Assembly (NCBI GenBank): GCA_902812505.1
Contig: CADDZQ010000002.1
Coordinates: forward strand, 1 to 58,308
Reading direction: 5' to 3'
DNA: 58,308 nt
DNA from: an archaeon
GTDB lineage: Archaea > Thermoproteota > Thermoprotei_A > Marsarchaeales > Marsarchaeaceae
This document shows positions 1 through 7,126 of the stretch, piece after piece. Each line of letters starts with the position of its first letter. Positions within the stretch are counted from its first letter, which is position 1. The translations under genes were made by a program, and so were the position numbers. The notes beneath the pieces are model-generated. The model worked only from the letters and a program-made list of their open reading frames with translations, was not told the origin of the DNA and ran no database searches.

Positions 1-1022
1 TTCTTGAGGTCGCCGTTTTTAGTATAGGTTTTACTTATATACGTATAGAATAGTGAGCCGGTTAGGGGTATATTTACTAGGTATAGTACTAAGCGGGTTA
101 AGAGGTCGGCGGCTGTCGCCACACCCAAAGGTACACCGAGAGCGACATAGGAGGCGATTATGACCGCATCCAAGACGCCCAGCATACCTGGGATGCCTAT
201 TGGTGTTGTGGACACTAGTTCGGCTATCATCATCACTATCATAATACCCCAAATCGACAGCCCATAGTAACCTAGTGAATACATCACTAAGAGAGCCACC
301 ACGGAAACCAGTATCCATCTTAAAGCTATAACAGCGTACGAGGTAAGTAAGCGTACGGGTGAACGTTTAATTCTACGCATCGCAAGAGTGAAGCTGTCGA
401 AAGCACGGTCAACCTCGGAAAGATCCACATCTCTTTTAGACAGCTTTTTTATGACGGGCGAAAGTTTTATTAGTACGCGCTTAACTAAGCCTTTTAGCCA
501 TTTGGCGTATATGCTTAACGCTAGAGCCATCGAGATAAGTATTAGGGTTGATACTATGGCGTAAAACGCGGTTTTAACAAATGGCGAAGTGGAAAAAGCA
601 CTGTAAACAACAAACGTCGCAAAGCTTGCGACGGACACAAACCCTAGCGCGTAAAGCACCCTATGGATTATAACGGAAGCGGTGGGTCCACCGTAGTCCA
701 CCGCATGTTTACGCGTCATGTTTATTCTGACAGCCTCAGCCGCGACACCGCTCGGCGTGGTATAGATAAGGAAAAGACTTCCCATGGTTATCAAATATGC
801 GCGTCTAAAGGAAACGTTAATCCCGCTTGGTTTCAGAATCAAATACCAGGCTAACGTATAGAGGACACCCCCTAATACTTCTGTCGCGGCCGCCAGAACT
901 ATAAGAAGGGGATTAAGGTGTTTCACCTTGCTTAGCACGACCACTGGATTAGTATAGAGAATGATTAATGATATCCCTAGGATACCTATCAGTGGTCCAG
1001 CTAAGCTTCTAGCGCTAACCAT
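1..1022 (-). CDS. Flippase-like multi-spanning membrane protein (LPG_synthase_TM / UPF0104 type), 3' end outside window
   Basis: An uninterrupted reading frame starts at an ATG at 1022 and runs off the left edge, giving about 340 visible residues. It is hydrophobic throughout, with many predicted membrane helices, and ends in the window near the typical basic loop. The layout (N-terminal MVSARSL helix, a PSGVAAEAVR-like motif after helix 3, and GIPGMLGVLDA late in the protein) matches the flippase-like family that includes AglD/AglR-type proteins of archaeal glycolipid and N-glycan pathways. A purine-rich AAGGAG lies 4 nt before the start. It diverges from endA across 45 bp. The function in lipid-linked sugar handling is inferred from family membership and from glycan genes elsewhere in the window. 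Confidence 0.8.
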   Translation of the reverse strand, partial: MVSARSLAGPLIGILGISLIILYTNPVVVLSKVKHLNPLLIVLAAATEVLGGVLYTLAWYLILKPSGINVSFRRAYLITMGSLFLIYTTPSGVAAEAVRINMTRKHAVDYGGPTASVIIHRVLYALGFVSVASFATFVVYSAFSTSPFVKTAFYAIVSTLILISMALALSIYAKWLKGLVKRVLIKLSPVIKKLSKRDVDLSEVDRAFDSFTLAMRRIKRSPVRLLTSYAVIALRWILVSVVALLVMYSLGYYGLSIWGIMIVMMIAELVSTTPIGIPGMLGVLDAVIIASYVALGVPLGVATAADLLTRLVLYLVNIPLTGSLFYTYISKTYTKNGDLK

Positions 1023-1033
1023 TTTCTCCTTAA

Positions 1034-1041
1034 CATATATA
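1034..1041 (+). promoter_or_regulatory. TATA-like box for endA
   Basis: The AT-rich element CATATATA lies about 30 bp upstream of the endA ATG at 1068, the spacing expected for an archaeal promoter with a very short or absent leader. The 45-bp gap is shared with the divergent flippase-like gene. Confidence 0.45.
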
Positions 1042-1067
1042 GCTGCTCCGACACATAACTTTAGTGT

Positions 1068-1586
1068 ATGATTAGAGTCGAAAAGACCGGTGACGCATAC
1101 CTTGTATTTGGCGAAGAAAATGCTGAAATCCTGTATTGGGGTGAGTATTTCGGTCGACCCCTAAATAATTCGAAGCCTAAAATAGGGGATAAGCTCTCAC
1201 CCATGCGCCTATCAAAATATGAAGTTCTTTATCTACTTGAGCAAGGAAGGGTTATTGTGGTAAAAGAAAACAGAAGACTGAACATAGCAAAACCTACTGG
1301 TAACAGTTTAGTAGTTTATATAATATACAAAGATCTCAGATCAAAAGGACTTATTGTCAGATCCGGTTTAAAATTCGGCGCAACATTCGCCGTGTATATT
1401 AAAGGCCCAGGAATCGACCATGCCCCCTTCTTAGTCCAGGTCGTACCAGAAACCTATAGGCTAAGCGGCATAGAGGTGATACGCGCGGGCAGACTCTCCC
1501 ATGGGACAAGAAAAAGATTCGTGTTTGCAACCGTGACGGAGCAAAGAAAACCAATATATATAACTCTAAGCTGGGTTAAAATTTAG
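1068..1586 (+). CDS. endA: tRNA-splicing endonuclease EndA
   Basis: This 172-aa protein cuts BHB motifs at exon-intron junctions of archaeal precursor RNAs. The C-terminal catalytic domain is clear: YKDLRSKGLIVRSGLKFG (about 87-104), then FAVY (107-110), GPGIDH (113-118) and TRKRFV (147-152). The likely catalytic triad is Tyr110, His118 and Lys149, as in the Methanocaldococcus enzyme. Length matches single-domain archaeal subunits, which assemble as homo- or heterotetramers. The ATG at 1068 has a TATA-like element about 30 bp upstream. Its probable substrates in this window are the introns of tRNA-Thr, tRNA-Ile, cbf5 and aIF5B. Identification is secure; subunit composition cannot be told from one gene. 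Confidence 0.95.
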   Translation: MIRVEKTGDAYLVFGEENAEILYWGEYFGRPLNNSKPKIGDKLSPMRLSKYEVLYLLEQGRVIVVKENRRLNIAKPTGNSLVVYIIYKDLRSKGLIVRSGLKFGATFAVYIKGPGIDHAPFLVQVVPETYRLSGIEVIRAGRLSHGTRKRFVFATVTEQRKPIYITLSWVKI

Positions 1587-1648
1587 GTAGATGATGTTGC
1601 TCGAAAGTTCTGAGCACTCGGGTGCTGAACCCACGCAGAGCTGATACC
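1587..1648 (+). ncRNA. Candidate C/D box guide sRNA
   Basis: Directly after the endA stop lies a C/D-like arrangement: a C-like box ATGATGT (1591-1597), a 12-nt spacer, D' box CTGA (1610-1613), 8 nt, a C'-like box GTGCTGA (1622-1628), a 12-nt spacer and D box CTGA (1641-1644). Flanking GGTA (1586-1589) and TACC (1645-1648) can form the terminal stem. Spacer lengths fit archaeal 2'-O-methylation guides. Weak points are one mismatch in each C-type box and no target established by eye. It would share endA transcription. Confidence 0.45.
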
Positions 1649-1655
1649 AATTATA

Positions 1656-1748
1656 AGCCTCGGGCGGGATTTGAACCCGCGACCCACAGCTTACAAGGTT
1701 CAACCGGCTAAAGCCGACTGTTGCTCTACCAGGCTGAGCTACCGAGGC
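1656..1748 (-). tRNA. tRNA-Thr(TGT) with non-canonical intron
   Basis: Read on the minus strand, the acceptor arms GCCTCGG and CCGAGGC pair fully; the D-arm is GCTC/GAGC and the T-arm GCGGG/CCCGC, with discriminator T. After removing the 19-nt intron at 1699-1717 the anticodon arm becomes ACAGC / CTTGTAA / GCTGT, a perfect 5-bp stem with T33 and anticodon TGT. Without splicing there is no normal anticodon arm. The mature body is typical of archaeal tRNA-Thr. Confidence 0.95.
1699..1717 (-). other. tRNA-Thr intron at position 30/31 (BHB)
   Basis: This is a 19-nt intron inside the anticodon stem, not at the usual 37/38 site. On the minus strand the BHB parts in order are: outer GAG, central helix CAAC, bulge AGT cut after AG, intron hairpin CGGC-TTTA-GCCG, central helix GTTG, bulge AAC cut after AA, outer CTT. 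Cutting at these points gives the perfect ACAGC/GCTGT stem. Both 3-nt bulges and the 4-bp central helix are strict. Confidence 0.9.
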
Positions 1749-1909
1749 TCACATGTTCTTATCTTCAACCTTTTTTAAAGGTTTACCCAATGCGTGATGC
1801 CCAAGTTCGAAGATTCAACAACAAGTATACGAGACAAATGTTTGCCCTAAGCGTCATTATGATAGGTAACATATACCGGTACCTATTAGTTAGGTTATAC
1901 CGTGATTAT

Positions 1910-2914
1910 ATGACGAAAATTAGCCAGCTGGGTGAAACACTACTAATAGAGTGGTTGGTTGACAGGTTTAGTGCTAAGGACCCGAACGTGATTGTTGGTA
2001 ACGGAAACGACGCATCCGTGATAAGATTAGCTGGGAATATTAGCTTTAAAGTCGATACGTTCGTGCTACAGGAGCTACCACACCACTTTGATTATTACGA
2101 TGCAGGTTGGAAGGCGGTTATGGCCTGTGCAAGTGATCTCGCAGCTGTTGGGTCAAAACCAAAATACGCCTTGGTTTCCTTTTCATGCCCACGCAACTTA
2201 GAAGTGGAGAGTTTTAAAAGGATTTTCCACGGGATAGAAGATGCGCTTAGGACGCTTAACTCAGTGCTGCTAGGTGGAGACCTTAGCGAAACAAGTGAGG
2301 TGTGTTTAAGTGTCTGCATGTTGGGTGAAGTTAAGGGTAGACCGCTGTTACGCAATCATGCCAGCCCCGGGGACCTAATAGCGGTTTCAAGAGGCTTTGG
2401 ACTTGAGGCACTCGGTCTAAAAATCCTGTTCAAAAAAGTCAAAGCGGAAGCTAGTCTGGCTAGAAAGGCTATTATTAGATTTAAACACCCATACGCAGAA
2501 GTTGAATACGGCGAAAAACTGTCATCTCTAGGCTTCATTAGTTCGTGTTCGGATTCAAGCGACGGCCTAATAATAGCCATCAAACAGTTGATTGATGACA
2601 AGGCTAACGCGATAATAGACAAACTCCCAACCGAAAGAGCCTTAGACAAGTTAAATAGGGAGCTCAGTAAAGAGCTCACGATGTATGGAGGCGAAGAGTA
2701 CGCCTTAGTGTATGCTTATAGCCCACAAATGGATGCAGAGCTCGTTGAAGCCTTAAAAAGTATTAAAAGAAAAAGGATACTAATTGGCCGGGTCGTTGAG
2801 GGTAACGGTGACATATTCCTGCAAACAGGGCACACGCTTAGAAAACTCAAGATAGACGGATGGAGACAATTTCAAAGTCGTCCACTGCGCCACCGTAAAG
2901 CGGATGAAAAATAA
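1910..2914 (+). CDS. thiL: Thiamine-monophosphate kinase
   Basis: ThiL phosphorylates thiamine monophosphate to thiamine diphosphate with ATP. The 334-aa product has the family layout: ISQLGE at 4-9, the GNGNDAS nucleotide/Mg loop at 30-36, SFKVDTFV at 45-52, ACASDLAAVG at 72-81 (metal-binding Asp76), and LGGDLSETS at 121-129. The open frame reaches back to 1721, but that part would overlap tRNA-Thr and lacks family similarity, so the ATG at 1910 directly before the conserved start is chosen. It appears to be a single gene lying between tRNA genes. Confidence 0.93.
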   Translation: MTKISQLGETLLIEWLVDRFSAKDPNVIVGNGNDASVIRLAGNISFKVDTFVLQELPHHFDYYDAGWKAVMACASDLAAVGSKPKYALVSFSCPRNLEVESFKRIFHGIEDALRTLNSVLLGGDLSETSEVCLSVCMLGEVKGRPLLRNHASPGDLIAVSRGFGLEALGLKILFKKVKAEASLARKAIIRFKHPYAEVEYGEKLSSLGFISSCSDSSDGLIIAIKQLIDDKANAIIDKLPTERALDKLNRELSKELTMYGGEEYALVYAYSPQMDAELVEALKSIKRKRILIGRVVEGNGDIFLQTGHTLRKLKIDGWRQFQSRPLRHRKADEK

Positions 2915-2969
2915 CTACACAACTTTACGAATCATGGTTTGCTTTCTTTTGAAAAAGTGATGTGAAATG

Positions 2970-3044
2970 TGGGCTCGCCCGGATTCGAACCGGGGACCTC
3001 CACCGTGTGAGGGTGGCGTCCTAACCAGACTAGACGACGAGCCC
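2970..3044 (-). tRNA. tRNA-Val(CAC)
   Basis: On the minus strand GGGCTCG pairs with CGAGCCC. The anticodon arm is CCACC / CTCACAC / GGTGG with anticodon CAC. The T-arm is CCCGG / TTCGAAT / CCGGG and the discriminator is A. No intron is present. Confidence 0.96.
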
Positions 3045-3178
3045 CTATACAGTGAATATATTATAACTCTAATATTATTGTTTCGAGGCAACAAGTGAAC
3101 ATTATAGATAAAGAGCCGAGAAAATTAACAGTCAAGCGTGAAAACTCAATTATTCGTATAGTATCGCAATAGCAGAGC

Positions 3179-3199
3179 ATCATGAAATTACTTCATGAT
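3179..3199. repeat. Inverted repeat, 8-bp arms
   Basis: ATCATGAA (3179-3186) and TTCATGAT (3192-3199) are exact reverse complements separated by 5 nt. It could be an operator or hairpin; no adjacent gene explains it. Confidence 0.5.
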
Positions 3200-3362
3200 T
3201 AAGTATATACACAATAGCCATACAAATCAGACAGGTATGTCATTGCGAGGCCAACCAGTATGAAATCATAAAGAGAAGTGGCGGTCCCACGGAAACAAAT
3301 GACTGTACGTACAAGTACATTATAGTCAAAACAATCCGAAGGGGTATGTGCGTTGAAAAACC

Positions 3363-3372
3363 TTTTATTTTA
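3363..3372 (+). promoter_or_regulatory. TATA-like box for tRNA-Phe
   Basis: TTTTATTTTA is centred about 26 bp upstream of the tRNA 5' end, the archaeal TATA distance. Confidence 0.55.
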
Positions 3373-3393
3373 CTGTAAAAAGCATATACCATA

Positions 3394-3465
3394 GCCCCTG
3401 TAGCTCAGCGGGAGAGCACCCGGCTGAAGACCGGGTTGTCGTGGGTTCGAACCCCACCGGGGGCA
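3394..3465 (+). tRNA. tRNA-Phe(GAA)
   Basis: Acceptor GCCCCTG pairs with CGGGGGC (one G-T). D-arm is GCTC/GAGC, anticodon arm CCCGG / CTGAAGA / CCGGG with anticodon GAA, T-arm GTGGG/CCCAC, discriminator A. No intron. Confidence 0.96.
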
Positions 3466-4121
3466 CTGAGCTTGTGAATACATCCTCTTCAGACATCTCT
3501 ACGTGAAAATCCCAAAGTAGCTCGGAAAAACCCGATATAATGCGATTCAGGACATTGACAAAGGATTTCCGGTGAACTCGGTGGGAAACAGATTTTAGGC
3601 TAAAATCGTTGTTAAAGAACACTAATACCTTGTAAAGATAAACGTGTTCTGCCTAACAAATCTCGTTATTTTACTTTGGGCGAGCCGACAGCGGATCGTA
3701 GATATATTCGTCGCCATTAGCACTACGACTGCTACGACCATATAGCTGAAAAATATAACTACCAGTATTACCTTCTTCATTAATAAGAGACTCACCTGTT
3801 TGCGCCATCAGAAACACAATCATGTTTATGATGTCTAGAGGATCCTTCTGCAAAGCACACAACCATACCCTCTTCGCATGCATTATACTCACTGGTTCTG
3901 GGCTAGAGACTAGTTTTACGGCACCCAAATGCGGGTCTAAAGGGCTTATTATTATTTAATTATATTTACTTATCTAGTCTTTGAATGTAGAGAATATACA
4001 AAACTTTACATATATGGATTGAGTATTTAGCAAGCGCACCTTTTATCATAAATAGTGCTTATCCGAAAATAGTAAGGAGGCCATCAAAGAATTTTTATGC
4101 GTCATCGTCTAATATACAAAC
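3466..4121. other. Intergenic region, possibly with one small gene
   Basis: About 650 bp after tRNA-Phe. Apart from the weak minus-strand candidate at 3671-3928 no gene is supported. A TATA-like TTTTTATG about 25-30 bp before 4122 probably serves the next gene. Confidence 0.5.
3671..3928 (-). CDS. Possible small hypothetical protein
   Basis: An 85-codon minus-strand frame begins at a TTG (3928) with a TTTAAATAA-like element roughly 25-30 bp upstream, compatible with a leaderless gene. The protein has a hydrophobic stretch (IINMIVFLMA, about 33-42) followed by a polar Gly/Ser/Tyr-rich tail. I do not recognise it. It may be a chance frame or a gene remnant in this gene-poor stretch. Confidence 0.3.
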   Translation of the reverse strand: MGAVKLVSSPEPVSIMHAKRVWLCALQKDPLDIINMIVFLMAQTGESLINEEGNTGSYIFQLYGRSSRSANGDEYIYDPLSARPK

Positions 4122-4949
4122 GTGGAAGAAGCAGAGGTCACAATTCTCTTTGAAAGTAAAGATAAGGTTGAGGTTGAAAGATTTAAAAGGAATTTGCTTG
4201 AACAGATTAGTCCCCACATGGGAATTAGATTCTTAGAACTGTGTTTTGATAAAAGAGAAGACCTCTTAACCAAGGGGCGAGAACTTGCGGAGAAATTTTT
4301 TAATGCGGCAGTGGGTTTGGGCGCAATCATTGCGTCTGAAAGCCAAGAGCGTCAAGAATCATCTGGACTCGCGTTTACACCTGAATGGTTCAGTTCGTCT
4401 TCTAAAACATCGGATGAAAGGACGCTAGCAGAGTGCTACGTATATGCTAAGACGTTTGGATTGAACGATTTTCCCGCAGTGCTTACGAATAAGATAGTGG
4501 TAGCCGCAGGAAGGTTGCCAAGTTTAGAAGAAGTTGCATCCCAACTTAAAATACCTGTACCATCACCCAAGGAGCCTTTAACTCAAAACATTAGACAAGA
4601 AAGGGAAAATATCCCTGTTGTCCCACGAGAGATGGGTACACAGAGCCTTACGCAGATTCAACCTGAACCACTGCATGTTCATTTGGCAGAAGAGCAAACC
4701 GAAACAACAATACTCAACTCTGACATAAGTGGGGAGCGGCAAACAGCAGTAGCAAGTAGCGCCCCAGATATCATGCTGGACGAGCAGACAAAAGCACGTA
4801 TAGTGGAAGTGTTGAAGAGAACTGGTTTTCGTGGACCAGAAGAGTGCACAGGCTGTCTATACTTTATAGAAAACGAAAACAGGTGTGCGTTACTCCATAT
4901 CGCGATCTCTGATGTGAAGAAACCTATCTGCAGGCTAAACTTGGGTTGA
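4122..4949 (+). CDS. Hypothetical protein with possible thioredoxin-like part and C-terminal Cys cluster
   Basis: The 275-aa product starts with GTG; a TATA-like element about 25-30 bp upstream suggests a leaderless transcript. The first half reads as a beta-alpha domain; the segment FPAVLTNKIVVAAGRLPSLE (about 113-132) resembles the cis-proline strand region of thioredoxin-like folds, but no N-terminal CxxC is seen. A Gln/Glu/Thr-rich linker (about 145-220) leads to a C-terminal ECTGC ... RC ... IC pattern (C-x2-C-x9-C-x14-C), likely metal or Fe-S binding. It is convergent with the next gene. No specific function can be given. Confidence 0.75.
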   Translation: MEEAEVTILFESKDKVEVERFKRNLLEQISPHMGIRFLELCFDKREDLLTKGRELAEKFFNAAVGLGAIIASESQERQESSGLAFTPEWFSSSSKTSDERTLAECYVYAKTFGLNDFPAVLTNKIVVAAGRLPSLEEVASQLKIPVPSPKEPLTQNIRQERENIPVVPREMGTQSLTQIQPEPLHVHLAEEQTETTILNSDISGERQTAVASSAPDIMLDEQTKARIVEVLKRTGFRGPEECTGCLYFIENENRCALLHIAISDVKKPICRLNLG

Positions 4950-4951
4950 CG

Positions 4952-6577
4952 CTATTGGTTTACGCCTGATAACTCTATTCTAATTGGAAGCTTATATAGC
5001 GCTAACTTTGACGCAATATATTTAAGTAGCTCGTCCTGTGTGACCTCACCCTTCTTAGCATCTACTTCAACGCTGACGATGGCTCTTTCCTCTGAGAAGG
5101 GGTCTTGGGCCACACTAATCATGCACCTCTTAACGCCTGGATAGGTCAAAAGAATGTTCTCTAAATCGGATTTCCAAACCCTGGAACCACTGGTCACAAT
5201 AGTGTCCTGCGATGTTTTGACAAAGATATAACCCTCTTCCGCGTCTTGTTTGGCATATTCTCCGCTAATGATCCACCCAGTGGAATTCAAAGGACTTTTT
5301 CTTCTTTCTAAGGGGGTTCTGGAGTATATCCCATCAAACTGTGGGCCGCGAACACCCAGCAGTCCTACTTGATTAATTTCAACCGGCAAATCTTTATCCT
5401 CAATATTAAAGATTGCTGCTTCGGTGTCTGGAAGCGTCTCGCCCATTGATCTGGGTTTTGACTCTAAACCAAGTTTCTCAAGATGGGTTATTAACCCTTC
5501 AGGTGTAGCGTAACCAGAAACGATTTTTACCCCACTAATTCGCTGAAAAGCGCCTTTAACTATATCTGGTGGAGGTGTCGGCAAACAAATCGCGGCCCTA
5601 ACAGTCTTAAACAGATCCCGATAATCAGCCAGCGCAATAAAGGCTTGAAACAGGCTCGGCGAGCCTGGAATAACTGTTACTTTATGTTTCCTCAAAGCCT
5701 CTATAAAGTCAGGCAACCTCTCGCCTATCAGTTTAAGCGAGTAGGATGTAATCAGAGGAACAAGTACAGTCTTGGCTCCGCTGAAAAGAGTCGATGTAAA
5801 AGCGGATACTAGCATATAGGGAAGCCAAAGTGGGGGTAAGCCGAGAACAACATCGTTCTCTTCTAACTCCAAGTGTGAGGAATACTGTAGGGAGTTGACC
5901 ACTAGGTTTCTGTGCGATAACTCTATTTGTCGAAGGCTCCCTAATTCACCAATATAGTGTATAACCGCCACGTCGTCAGGATAACTCGAAACCTCAGATG
6001 GTTTTCTACCAAGCTTTTTCCGTGTAGCGGTCAGCCAATCAATGGTGTTCTCCCTTTTTTGGGGTTTAATATCCTTTAAAACACCGAACATGTTAGTTAA
6101 ACTAGACCACGCATCAGTCATACTGGTAGTGATAACATGCTCTATTCTTGTAGAGTCACGTACAGCCTGTATTTTATAATAAGTATCGTAGCCAAACACG
6201 ATGTCTCTGAGCGTAACAACGATTCGAGCATCAGAAGTAACCAGTCTAGCTTGGAGTTCTTTTTCCCCGAGCCAAGGGTCGAGCAACAATACAGTACATC
6301 CCGCCTTCCACACACCAAAAACCGTCATTATAAATTGTGGTATATTAGGGAGCAAAACAGCAATCCTTGAACCCCTGCTAGCCCCCATTTCTGTCAAAAC
6401 ATTAGCAAACCCATTAGAGAAAGCATCAATATACTGCCAACTATATTCATTGCCACCATAGTAAATCGCGTCTTTACGCTTGAACTTAGAAGTATTTTCG
6501 ATCAGTAGTTCATGTAAAGTCGTATTTGGATAGTTCAGAACAGTATTCAACCCCAATTTTCTTTTTTCGATTCCCAT
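4952..6577 (-). CDS. Degenerate ANL-superfamily protein (acyl-CoA synthetase-like)
   Basis: Over its whole 541 aa it follows the AMP-forming acyl-CoA synthetase fold: N-terminal SWQYIDAFSNGFANVL, RIAVLLPNIPQF (71-82), WKAGCTVLLLDP (90-101), PPLWLPYMLVSAF (248-260) and GYATPEG (355-361). The core catalytic motifs are lost. The A3 phosphate loop, normally YTSGTTGxPKG, reads HYIGELGSLRQ (207-217); the A7 TGD is SGE (438-440); the A8 GR-x-KD element reads TSQDTIVTSG; and the final catalytic Lys is absent because the protein ends SGVNQ. A frame extends to a TTG at 6640, but the ATG at 6577 has TTTAAG about 28 bp upstream. Probably not a normal ligase; role unknown. Confidence 0.85.
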   Translation of the reverse strand: MGIEKRKLGLNTVLNYPNTTLHELLIENTSKFKRKDAIYYGGNEYSWQYIDAFSNGFANVLTEMGASRGSRIAVLLPNIPQFIMTVFGVWKAGCTVLLLDPWLGEKELQARLVTSDARIVVTLRDIVFGYDTYYKIQAVRDSTRIEHVITTSMTDAWSSLTNMFGVLKDIKPQKRENTIDWLTATRKKLGRKPSEVSSYPDDVAVIHYIGELGSLRQIELSHRNLVVNSLQYSSHLELEENDVVLGLPPLWLPYMLVSAFTSTLFSGAKTVLVPLITSYSLKLIGERLPDFIEALRKHKVTVIPGSPSLFQAFIALADYRDLFKTVRAAICLPTPPPDIVKGAFQRISGVKIVSGYATPEGLITHLEKLGLESKPRSMGETLPDTEAAIFNIEDKDLPVEINQVGLLGVRGPQFDGIYSRTPLERRKSPLNSTGWIISGEYAKQDAEEGYIFVKTSQDTIVTSGSRVWKSDLENILLTYPGVKRCMISVAQDPFSEERAIVSVEVDAKKGEVTQDELLKYIASKLALYKLPIRIELSGVNQ

Positions 6578-6723
6578 ACCTAACCGGATTATACTACCCA
6601 GACTTAAATTATTTCCTTGCAGAAACCATGTTAATGGCAAATTGAGGAAAAATGTTTCTCGTGATAAAAACTCTCTATTTAGGATACTATTGTTTGAAAA
6701 TTTTGTGCCCTAACAGCCAAATA

Positions 6724-6739
6724 TATGGGTAGACCCATA
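6724..6739. repeat. Inverted repeat, 7-bp arms
   Basis: TATGGGT and ACCCATA are exact reverse complements separated by AG. It lies about 150 bp upstream of the ANL-like start and has the size of a dimeric regulator site, but no regulator can be assigned. Confidence 0.4.
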
Positions 6740-7009
6740 GACAACGATCGCACTTAAACCCCTACACTTAAAGAGGCGTTATTCGGGCAGTATCCAATAT
6801 TTTACCAGCATTTTTAAAAATAAGGTATACTAGACCCGTTTGCATCCAACTATGTTTTAAGATATAGGCTATGGAGTTAAATACAGATCTTCTCTAATAG
6901 TAAACTAGAGACAGCTTTTCTATTTACTTACACGCTCCTTGAATCAAGGACATGGCGACAGGAAATACTGACAGTGTGAAAAAAGAAACGTCATAAACCC
7001 CCCATTAGG

Positions 7010-7018
7010 TTTATTAAA
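7010..7018 (+). promoter_or_regulatory. TATA-like box for tRNA-Gly inside a palindrome
   Basis: TTTATTAAA is centred about 27 bp upstream of the tRNA. It sits within the perfect inverted repeat AGGTTTA-T-TAAACCT at 7007-7021. Confidence 0.5.
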
Positions 7019-7040
7019 CCTGTTTTATTGATGTGTCTTA

Positions 7041-7116
7041 GCGGTCGTCGTCTAGTCTGGTCTAGGACAGCAGCCCTCCAAGCTGCTGATCCCGGGTTCA
7101 AATCCCGGCGACCGCA
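7041..7116 (+). tRNA. tRNA-Gly(TCC) with C33
   Basis: Acceptor GCGGTCG pairs with CGACCGC, discriminator A; T-arm CCGGG/CCCGG; anticodon stem GCAGC/GCTGC. The seven-base loop is CCTCCAA, giving anticodon TCC and C rather than the near-universal T at position 33. No intron is needed to fold it. Confidence 0.92.
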
Positions 7117-7126
7117 ATTATATTTG
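7111..7126. repeat. Direct repeat, copy 1 (tRNA-Gly 3' end)
   Basis: ACCGCAATTATATTTG begins in the last bases of tRNA-Gly and recurs exactly at 7217-7232. Such duplications of a tRNA 3' end can be attachment-site traces, but the match is only 16 nt. Confidence 0.5.

Larger units (their letters stand above)
3045..3393. other. Intergenic region between tRNA-Val and tRNA-Phe
   Basis: About 350 bp of AT-rich sequence with no convincing gene. It holds one perfect inverted repeat (3179-3199) and the tRNA-Phe promoter at its right end. Confidence 0.6.
6578..7040. other. Intergenic region upstream of the ANL-like gene and tRNA-Gly
   Basis: AT-rich, with no supported gene. It contains the ANL gene promoter near 6605-6615, an inverted repeat at 6724-6739 and the tRNA-Gly promoter at 7010-7018. 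Confidence 0.6.

Noticed and set aside
31-318. 95-codon frame near the left edge
   Set aside because: It is a shadow of the flippase-like gene on the same strand in another frame.
1721-1909. Longer N-terminus for ThiL
   Set aside because: It would overlap tRNA-Thr and adds 63 residues without family similarity; ATG 1910 precedes the conserved start.
3365-3622. 85-codon minus-strand frame across tRNA-Phe
   Set aside because: It overlaps the tRNA on the opposite strand and has no protein-like pattern or start signals.
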